Shown: in pieces, positions 6,257-12,979 of the stretch
Layout of the letters: each line of letters starts with the position of its first letter
How positions within the stretch are numbered: the first letter of the stretch is position 1
Assembly: GCA_964428935.1 (NCBI GenBank)
Contig: CAYSAG010000070.1
Coordinates: 1-19,799 of the forward strand
Direction of reading: 5' to 3'
Source of the DNA: JAADHY01 sp964428935
GTDB taxonomy: Bacteria > Planctomycetota > Planctomycetia > Planctomycetales > Planctomycetaceae
DNA: 19,799 bases
The notes under the pieces: generated by a model
Databases searched by the model: none
Seen by the model: only the letters and a program-made list of their open reading frames with translations
What the model was told of the DNA's origin: nothing
Position numbers and translations under genes: made by a program

Positions 6257-8956
6257 CTACGGCTGCGGTGGCTCGAGCCCTCGCAGCTTGCACAACGTCC
6301 GGAGCAGTTCGACCCGCACGCGGTCGGCCACCGTGCGGTCTTTCGGCTCGTGCCAGCGCAGCCGGTCAGCCCCTTCGGCCGTCAACACTTGTCGGGCCGC
6401 CTGTTGGAGCAGCCGTTCGGCCTGACGTACCACGGCGTCTTTTCGTCCGGCCGCGTGAGCCCGTTCGACGGCCTGGCGCAGCAAGACGAAGTACTCGTAG
6501 TCCTCCACCCCCTCTCGAATGGCCTCCATGTGTTTGCCGGGCGTCACCGACTGGTCGTCCAGGAACAGCGGCGTGTACGGACCGTGCTTCGCGCTGTACT
6601 CGTTCCACGACGAAGCTCCGCCGTTGTCGCCGAAGGCCCAGAAGAACATGCCCGTGCCGCCGACCGCCCACGTGTGCCACGCCTGAAGGCGGTAGTACGA
6701 GTAGGGGTCGAGCAGTTTGGCTGGCCCCGAGCACGAGTAGAAGTGCAACGTCTTGCCCTTCCGACGCTGGTCCAGGTAGAAGCGGGCGAACCGCGGCCCC
6801 TGCTGAAGCCACATGGGTCGGTTCGGGCACAGCACGTCACAGACCTGGAACAGCTCGGCCGGGGCCTTCCACGGTTGTCGGTAGGTGGGGTCCTCCCAAA
6901 CCAGAACGTCCGGTTCAGCCTTCTGAATGGCTCGAGCCCACGCCAGCAGAGCGGAAATGTCCGACCCTTCGTGCGGCTCGTCGTGAATAAGCACGGCCAG
7001 TTGGTTCGCCGCAATGCCTTTGCTCTTCAAGTGACGGACGCACGCCCGAATCCAGGTGGCCACGCGTCGGTCGAAGTCCTTCGAACCCAGCTCGACCCCG
7101 CCCAACGACGTCCGAATGGCTCCCGACCAATGGGCCACCGAAAGAAAGACCAAGTACGCTCGCGCGTTCGGCCAGTCGGCCAGCCACCGGTCCAGCCGGC
7201 TTGTGTCCAGTTCGATTCGGTCCGGGTTTTTCTTGTCGAAGCGGAACGAACGCAAGACGGCCGAAGTCGCCCACGGCGCGTTGACGAAGTGAGCTTGCAA
7301 GTGTTGCAGGAACGCCTTCCGGTTCGCTTTGGTCACGCCGTAGCGGTCACTGTCCGTGTAGCTCCACCCGCCCAGCCACAGTGTTGTCGCCGTCGGAAAC
7401 TCAAGCGGCCAAACGTGCAGACGCAGTGGGACGGTGAGCGGCTTTCCGGCCTTCGGCCCTTGGCCCCCTTCCGGCTGCAGAACCAACCGTCCGGAGTACA
7501 CGCCCGGTTTCAGCCGGACCGGGTGAAACGTCAGCCACAACTGCCGGACCAGTCCGGGCCGGACGGTCACTCGCCAGCCGTCGGCGTCGCGTGGTGCGAG
7601 CGGCAAGGCGGCGGCCACTGGTTGCAAACGCGACGTGTCCGTCCATTCGACTTGGTGCAGCGTCAGGTAGTCCGGCGCGGGCGAGCCCGGCAGGCCGTCA
7701 ACGCGAACACGCAGCCGCACTGTCTGCGACGACGCGTTGGCCAGGTTGACCGCCGCCGCGCGAAACTCGCCCTTCATGGCGTCCACTTGGACCTCACCGA
7801 CCGGCTTCTTCGGCAACCCGAACAACGGAACCGGGTCCCAAGTGGGCGGAACCCAAGCCGTCAGCGCCGGCCAGCCCGCCGCTCGCCACAGCTCCGCCTG
7901 GACCCGGAACAGCTCGGCGTGGTTCGGTCCCAACGGCAGCACGGCGCGGAAAGAGGACTGGTCGGACAACACGGTGTCCGGTCCGAGCTGTTTCAGACGA
8001 GCCATTCGCGCCGGTAGGGTTTTTCGCTGGTCGGCTGGAAGCTGGACCGAGTCCAACAGCTCACGCAGTGACTGGTAGTCGGCCTCCCAGCGGGAACGGA
8101 CCGCGTGGGCCAGTCGGACGCGCTGAAAAAGCTTGGCGGCGGTCACCGGCCGACCGCGCTTCAGCGGTTGCCGCAGCCACTCGTCCGGTCCGCGAAACAC
8201 TTCCACTTCGTCCGTGAAGAAGTACGGCCCTCCGGCAACCGGTACGACCAGGAACTGCACGAAGCGGCCTCGCGTCTTCAGTTCGCGGGTTTCGAGCTTT
8301 CGAATGGCGTAGCCCTTCGGCCACGGACCGTGCCGTCGGTGGTCCAGCTCGACCAAGTCGCCCACGTCGTAGTACGTTTTGCCGTCGTCGCTGACCAACA
8401 CGTGAACGGCCAATGGCCACGTGACACCCGCTCGACCGGCCGCCGTGGTCATGGACACGCCGCAAATCGGTTCGACCTTTCCCAAATCGACCGTAATGAC
8501 CACGTACTGAGCCCGCTGCCAGCCGACCGTTCCCTTTTGTGTCCAGAAGTAGGCTGTCGTCGTTTGGCCGTCGGTCAGTTGCCGTCGGTCGCCCGGGTCC
8601 GTACACAGCCGGTAGTTGGGCGAAGGACGCAAGGTGTAAGGCTTGCCCAGCGCGACGTTCTTCGGTTCCGCGGTTGGCTGCTTCGCCCTCGCTGCCGCTT
8701 GCTTCTCGCGGCCGTCCGCTGGCGGCCGGGACTTCCCCGCCGGTGCGGCTTTCGTCCGAGCCTCTGCAGCGTCCGTCCGAGCCGGTGCCACGCGCGCTCG
8801 AACCGTTGCGGCGTGCGTTCCGGCTGCTCGCTCGCTTGCCCGAGGCGCTTGAGCGAACCCTCGAGCCGGTCCACCGACGCTCCACACACCGACCCACAGC
8901 GACAGCCCGACCGTCAGAGCGACCGCTCTCTGCGTCCTCGGTTGCCAGTCTCTCAT
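6257..8956 (-). CDS. Secreted GH123/DUF4091-type glycoside hydrolase with F5/8 type C-like domain
   Basis: The protein probably removes N-acetyl-hexosamine-type sugars outside the cytoplasm, by analogy with characterised GH123 beta-N-acetylgalactosaminidases. From the ATG at 8956 it has 899 residues. A signal peptide covers about 1-36 (hydrophobic AVALTVGLSLWVGVW, then GFAQA). An Ala/Arg/Lys-rich linker follows. Residues about 99-255 (from NVALGKPYT to VEVFRGPDEW) form a discoidin-like binding domain. About 256-520 is a mixed helical and beta-sandwich region. The catalytic barrel spans about 520-880. It contains the Asp-Glu pair D659-E660 in LIHDEPHE, the position expected for the GH123 substrate-assisted mechanism. 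It also has the family's typical ending, Trp-rich FFWAFGDNGG and REGVEDYEYF. A GAGGAG Shine-Dalgarno seven bases before 8956 favours this start over the ATG at 8971. The true substrate is not visible. Confidence 0.88.
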   Translation of the reverse strand: MRDWQPRTQRAVALTVGLSLWVGVWSVGGPARGFAQAPRASERAAGTHAATVRARVAPARTDAAEARTKAAPAGKSRPPADGREKQAAARAKQPTAEPKNVALGKPYTLRPSPNYRLCTDPGDRRQLTDGQTTTAYFWTQKGTVGWQRAQYVVITVDLGKVEPICGVSMTTAAGRAGVTWPLAVHVLVSDDGKTYYDVGDLVELDHRRHGPWPKGYAIRKLETRELKTRGRFVQFLVVPVAGGPYFFTDEVEVFRGPDEWLRQPLKRGRPVTAAKLFQRVRLAHAVRSRWEADYQSLRELLDSVQLPADQRKTLPARMARLKQLGPDTVLSDQSSFRAVLPLGPNHAELFRVQAELWRAAGWPALTAWVPPTWDPVPLFGLPKKPVGEVQVDAMKGEFRAAAVNLANASSQTVRLRVRVDGLPGSPAPDYLTLHQVEWTDTSRLQPVAAALPLAPRDADGWRVTVRPGLVRQLWLTFHPVRLKPGVYSGRLVLQPEGGQGPKAGKPLTVPLRLHVWPLEFPTATTLWLGGWSYTDSDRYGVTKANRKAFLQHLQAHFVNAPWATSAVLRSFRFDKKNPDRIELDTSRLDRWLADWPNARAYLVFLSVAHWSGAIRTSLGGVELGSKDFDRRVATWIRACVRHLKSKGIAANQLAVLIHDEPHEGSDISALLAWARAIQKAEPDVLVWEDPTYRQPWKAPAELFQVCDVLCPNRPMWLQQGPRFARFYLDQRRKGKTLHFYSCSGPAKLLDPYSYYRLQAWHTWAVGGTGMFFWAFGDNGGASSWNEYSAKHGPYTPLFLDDQSVTPGKHMEAIREGVEDYEYFVLLRQAVERAHAAGRKDAVVRQAERLLQQAARQVLTAEGADRLRWHEPKDRTVADRVRVELLRTLCKLRGLEPPQP

Positions 8957-8963
8957 TCGTTCG

Positions 8964-8969
8964 CTCCTC
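8964..8969 (-). promoter_or_regulatory. Shine-Dalgarno deciding the GH123 start
   Basis: On the minus strand GAGGAG sits seven bases before the ATG at 8956. It overlaps the region just after the alternative ATG at 8971, which itself follows a weaker GGGGAGAG purine run. The closer, better match makes 8956 the likelier start. Confidence 0.6.
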
Positions 8970-9367
8970 ATTTTTCTCTCTCCCCGCCGAACTGTTCGCC
9001 GGTCCCATTGCCGCACCAGGACTTGCCTCGGCACCGACGGTCTCGACCCCGACAGCTTGCCACCGGTCTTTCGCGTCCCGGCGCGCGACCACTGCCCCGC
9101 CGACGGACGCGGACGCAGCGGTTGGTGCGTCGTCGGGCCTTCACCGAGTCGCCGCACACCGGTCTGGCGCTGAAGAAGACTCTGCCCGAGACACCGCGGC
9201 AAACACGTTCGGCCAGTGCCGCAGCACCGCCCAGCCGTTCGATTGAACTGCAACCGGTCCGCGTGGTCAACGCGCCGGAAAGCGAGAGCCGTCAGCTGCT
9301 GGAGGTCGTTGGACGTCGCACGGCTTGGGACCACCGCCACGGACGGCCGCGTGGCCTGACCGGCGCG

Positions 9368-9396
9368 TGGCCAGCGCCCGGACCATTCGTTACACT
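9368..9396 (+). promoter_or_regulatory. Weak sigma70-like promoter candidate for the HzsA-related gene
   Basis: TGGCCA and TACACT are separated by 17 bases and lie about 160 bases before the start at 9556. Each matches four of six consensus positions. Such matches arise by chance, so this is only a candidate. Confidence 0.2.
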
Positions 9397-9542
9397 CGAA
9401 GCGGAGTCGCTGAGCCGCGCCGACCCTCCGAAGCGTCGGCCGGGCAGAAAGCGGGACTCCGCCAAGCTTGCTCGAGAGGGCGTCGCCCGCGTACCGGTCC
9501 TAGCGACAAAGGGCGAGAACAAGGTCTTCCAGACCAGACGAT

Positions 9543-9548
9543 GGAGGG
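9543..9548 (+). promoter_or_regulatory. Shine-Dalgarno deciding the HzsA-related start
   Basis: GGAGGG ends seven bases before the ATG at 9556. Starting there places a clean signal peptide at the very N-terminus. The in-frame ATG at 9541 overlaps this site and earlier in-frame starts would bury the signal peptide. Confidence 0.7.
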
Positions 9549-9555
9549 CAACTCA

Positions 9556-12500
9556 ATGCGTGCTGCTGCCGCGCTCTTGCTTTCCGTGTGGCTGCTGGCC
9601 GTGCCAGCCGTGGGTGCTCCGCCTCGTCCGCACACGAAGGGGCCGTCGTGCTCTGCGTGCGAGCCGGCGAAAGCGGCTCGTACGACTCGGCAACGGCCCG
9701 CCCGTCGACAACCGCGTTCAGCCCGTCCGGTGTTGGCGCAGTCGGCTCAGTCAAACCTTAGCCTGGTCGACTTCCAGAACCTGCGCGACGCCGTCCGGGA
9801 CTTGAAGGAAACGTTCGGCTCACGCTACCCCGACGCAGACCGCTACCTGAAACAGCTGGACCGGCTGCAGGCCGCGTGGCGGTCCGGAGAGAACGTGGCG
9901 GCTCGGTTCCGACGGCTGCGTCAAGAAGCGTTGTTGGCCAACCCGCTGCTGGACTTCGAGCGGCTGTTGGTACTGAAGCGAAAACGCGGACAGCTGGGAC
10001 TGCCCACCAACCACCAGTGCAACTCGTGTCTGCCGCAGACCGGCTACGACAACGAGCTGGCCATTTTGTCGCCGGTGCGTCCGGACGGAAAGCTGACCAC
10101 GCTGTTTCGGCCCGAGCGGGGCTTTTACGTCGGCGAAATGGACTTGCACTGGGACGCCGACCGTTTGCTCTTCACCATGCCCAACGGCCGAACGTGGCAA
10201 ATTCACGAAATTCGCTTGGACGGCAGCGGGCTGCGGCAGGTGTCGCGGGAGGAGCCGGACGTCGACAATTTCGACGCCTGCTACTTGCCCGACGGCGGCA
10301 TTGTTTACGCGTCGACGGCTTCTTTCACGGCCGTCCCGTGCTGGCACGGTCGCGAACGAGCGTGCTGTCTGTTCCGAATGAATGCCGACGGCTCGGGGGT
10401 GCGTCAGCTTTGCTTCGACCAAGACTTGGACCTGCACCCGTCGGTGCTGCCGAGCGGACAGGTCGTCTTCAGCCGCTGGGACTACTCCGGCCTCATGCAC
10501 ATTTACGTGCGGCCACTCATGGTCATGAACCCGGACGGCACGCAGCAACGAGCCATTTACGGCACGAATTCGTACTACCCCAACGCCTTGTACTTCCCAC
10601 GCGGCATTCCAGGACAGCCAACCAAACTGGTGGCCATTCTTTCGGGCTACCACGGTGTGAACCGCGCCGGCGACCTGGTCGTGGTGGACTACGGTCGCGG
10701 TTGGCACGAGCAGACCGGAATTGTCCACCGGGTCATGCACCGGAGGGAACCAATCGAACCGGTCATTCGCGACAACCTGGTCGGTCCCATTTGGCCCAAG
10801 TTTCTGCACCCCTACCCGCTCAGCGACAAGTACTTCCTCGCCGCGGCCCAGCTTCGTCCCAAAGGCAATTGGGGAATCTACCTGGTCGACGTGTTCGACA
10901 ACATGGTTCCGCTGTTGGTCGACCCGCGTTACGACTTTTTCGAGCCGATTCCGGTCAAGAAACGGCCGCGGCCGCCGGTCATTCCCAGTCGGGTCGACTT
11001 GAGTCGCAAGGACGCCGTGGTCTACCTGCACGACGTCTACCGCGGTCCGGGGCTGGCGGGCGTTCCTCGCGGCACGGTGAAAAAGCTGCGCATTGTGGCG
11101 TACCACTGGGGCTTTCCAGGAATGGCCGGCCCGGACAAGACGGGCCGGGCTGGGCCGTGGGACGTCATGCGAATCCTCGGAACCGTGCCCGTGTACGAAG
11201 ACGGCTCGGCCATGTTTCGCGTGCCGGCCAACACGCCCATTACGGTGCAGCCGCTGGACGAGCGGGGCCGGGCTCTGCAGTGGATGCGAAGCTGGTACAC
11301 GGCCATGCCTGGCGAACGGGTTTCGTGTGTCGGGTGCCACGAGCCACCCACGGAGTCGCCGCCGTCGAAGTTGGGCCTGGCCGCGCTGAAAGGACCGTCG
11401 GAGATTGAGCCGTGGTTCGGGCCGCCCCGCGGGTTCGACTTCGAACGCGAAGTCCAGCCGGTGCTCGACCGGTACTGCGTCGGCTGCCACAACGGCCAAC
11501 CGTGGAAGGACGGTCGGCGCATTCCCGACCTCCGCGCGTTACGCTTCCACCCGGACTACCAGGGACTGCCGCTGTCGAAATTGGGAGCGGACCGGCTGTG
11601 GCCGGAGGTCGCCGCGCGGTTGCCCTCGTGCGAGCCGCCGCACGAACTGCTCGGCGGAAAGCGTTACTTCTACACGCCCGCCTACGAGGCGCTCATTCCC
11701 TTCATTCGACGTGTCAACATTGAAGACGACGTCCACTTGCTGACGCCGTGCGAGTACAGCGCCGACACCAGCGAGCTGATTCAAATGCTGGAGAAAGGAC
11801 ACTACGGCGTCCAACTCGACGAGGAAGCCTGGTCCAGACTTTTCACGTGGATTGACCTGAACGGGCCGTGCCACGGACGGTGGGGAGCTGTCTGTCCGGT
11901 GCCGAACCACGCCGACAAGCGACGACTGGAAATGTTACGACGCAGCGGCGGCCCGGACGACGACCCGGAGCAGCTGCCTCCGGTGAAGACCCAGCCGGTT
12001 GAGCCGGTCGTGCCACGGCAGCCCGAGCGGCACGTCACGGTTCCCAAGCTGGCCGGCTGGCCGCTGAAACCCGAGCAGGCTCGGCGGCGACAGCAACGCA
12101 CCGGCCGATGGACATTGACGGTGGAGCTGAAACCGGGAGTGAAATTGGAGTTGGTGCGAATTCCGCCCGGCCGGTTCGTCATGGGTTCGGCCGACGGTGC
12201 TCCGGACGAGGCTCCACCCACGGTCGTCACAATCGAGCGTGAGTTCTGGATGAGCCGCTTCGAAATCACGAACGAGCAGTTTCGGTGCTTCGACCCGTCG
12301 CACGACTCACGGCTCTTCACGAAACGCTCGCTGGACGTCAACGGCCCGGGTGTGTCGATGAACGAGCCGCACCAGCCGGTGGTGCGGGTGTCGTGGCAAG
12401 AGGCTTTGGCGTTTTGTCGGTGGCTGAGTGAGCGGACGGGGTTGGTCTTTACGCTGCCGACCGAGGCGCAGTGGGAGTACGCCTGTCGCGCCGGCTCGGC

Positions 12501-12951
12501 CACGCCGCTCAACTTCGGCGACCTCGACACCGACTTCTCCGAGCACGCGAACATGGCCGACGCGTCCATTGACCGGCTCTACACCGTCACGGGCGGCGTC
12601 GTGGTCTTGCAGCCGATTCCCGCCGACACTCGTTTCGACGACGGAGCCTTGGTCACGTGCGAGGTGGGACGCTACCGACCGAACGCCTGGGGCCTTTTCG
12701 ACATGCACGGCAACGCGGCCGAATGGACACTCAGCCTCTACCGGCCTTACCCGTACAGCGAGACCGACGGACGAAACGACCTGACGGCACGAGGACGGCG
12801 AGTCGTCCGCGGCGGTTCGTTCTACGACCGGCCCAAGCGCTGCCGGTCGGCCTTTCGGCTGGCCTACCGGCCGTGGCAAAAGGTCCACAACGTCGGGTTT
12901 CGAGTCGTGTGTCTGAGCCCAGTGACCGTGGCCAGCCGGAAGGAACGTTGA
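9556..12951 (+). CDS. HzsA-related di-haem c-type protein fused to a SUMF1/FGE-like domain
   Basis: This 1131-residue exported protein begins with a signal peptide (about 1-21, RAAAALLLSVWLLAVPAVGA). Residues about 150-560 resemble the hydrazine synthase alpha-related family: a CNSC motif (155-158) opens a propeller-like region with TolB/PD40-type repeats (for example LFRMNADGSGVRQLCFD). Two covalent c-haem motifs follow, CVGCH at 591-595 and CVGCH at 641-645. After a Pro-rich linker, residues about 856-1125 form a SUMF1/FGE-sulfatase domain (IPPGRFVMGS, then RVVRGGSF). Aligned to human SUMF1, the second active cysteine is kept (C1096) but the first is Asp (D1091), so formylglycine synthesis is unlikely; these domains often serve in binding or other chemistry. 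HzsA relatives are common in Planctomycetota that do not make hydrazine, so a generic envelope redox role is safer. Convergent with the next gene, with 28 bp between stops. Confidence 0.87.
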   Translation: MRAAAALLLSVWLLAVPAVGAPPRPHTKGPSCSACEPAKAARTTRQRPARRQPRSARPVLAQSAQSNLSLVDFQNLRDAVRDLKETFGSRYPDADRYLKQLDRLQAAWRSGENVAARFRRLRQEALLANPLLDFERLLVLKRKRGQLGLPTNHQCNSCLPQTGYDNELAILSPVRPDGKLTTLFRPERGFYVGEMDLHWDADRLLFTMPNGRTWQIHEIRLDGSGLRQVSREEPDVDNFDACYLPDGGIVYASTASFTAVPCWHGRERACCLFRMNADGSGVRQLCFDQDLDLHPSVLPSGQVVFSRWDYSGLMHIYVRPLMVMNPDGTQQRAIYGTNSYYPNALYFPRGIPGQPTKLVAILSGYHGVNRAGDLVVVDYGRGWHEQTGIVHRVMHRREPIEPVIRDNLVGPIWPKFLHPYPLSDKYFLAAAQLRPKGNWGIYLVDVFDNMVPLLVDPRYDFFEPIPVKKRPRPPVIPSRVDLSRKDAVVYLHDVYRGPGLAGVPRGTVKKLRIVAYHWGFPGMAGPDKTGRAGPWDVMRILGTVPVYEDGSAMFRVPANTPITVQPLDERGRALQWMRSWYTAMPGERVSCVGCHEPPTESPPSKLGLAALKGPSEIEPWFGPPRGFDFEREVQPVLDRYCVGCHNGQPWKDGRRIPDLRALRFHPDYQGLPLSKLGADRLWPEVAARLPSCEPPHELLGGKRYFYTPAYEALIPFIRRVNIEDDVHLLTPCEYSADTSELIQMLEKGHYGVQLDEEAWSRLFTWIDLNGPCHGRWGAVCPVPNHADKRRLEMLRRSGGPDDDPEQLPPVKTQPVEPVVPRQPERHVTVPKLAGWPLKPEQARRRQQRTGRWTLTVELKPGVKLELVRIPPGRFVMGSADGAPDEAPPTVVTIEREFWMSRFEITNEQFRCFDPSHDSRLFTKRSLDVNGPGVSMNEPHQPVVRVSWQEALAFCRWLSERTGLVFTLPTEAQWEYACRAGSATPLNFGDLDTDFSEHANMADASIDRLYTVTGGVVVLQPIPADTRFDDGALVTCEVGRYRPNAWGLFDMHGNAAEWTLSLYRPYPYSETDGRNDLTARGRRVVRGGSFYDRPKRCRSAFRLAYRPWQKVHNVGFRVVCLSPVTVASRKER

Positions 12952-12979
12952 ACCGGTAACTACGGGGGGCTCGCGCGAA

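Larger units (their letters stand above)
8957..9542. other. Divergent intergenic region
   Basis: About 0.6 kb lies between two divergently transcribed genes, so promoters for both should be here. Frames that stay open through it are extensions of the flanking genes without stop codons, and their translations look non-coding. On the plus strand TGGCCA (9368-9373), 17 bases, TACACT (9391-9396) is a four-of-six match at each hexamer. I see nothing comparable on the minus strand. Confidence 0.4.

Noticed and set aside
5402..8017. 871-codon plus-strand open frame opposite the GH123 gene
   Set aside because: It is antisense to a gene with clear domains, its translation is Arg/Pro/Val-rich and lacks motifs, and it spans the intergenic gap. 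It is open because of G+C-rich codon bias.
9325..9555. Upstream extension of the HzsA-related protein to the ATG at 9325
   Set aside because: It would place the signal peptide 77 residues inside the protein; the ATG at 9556 has a well-spaced GGAGGG.
9556..12951. Calling the haem protein a true hydrazine synthase subunit
   Set aside because: No beta/gamma subunit genes are adjacent and a SUMF1-like domain is fused; HzsA-like proteins occur widely in non-anammox Planctomycetota.
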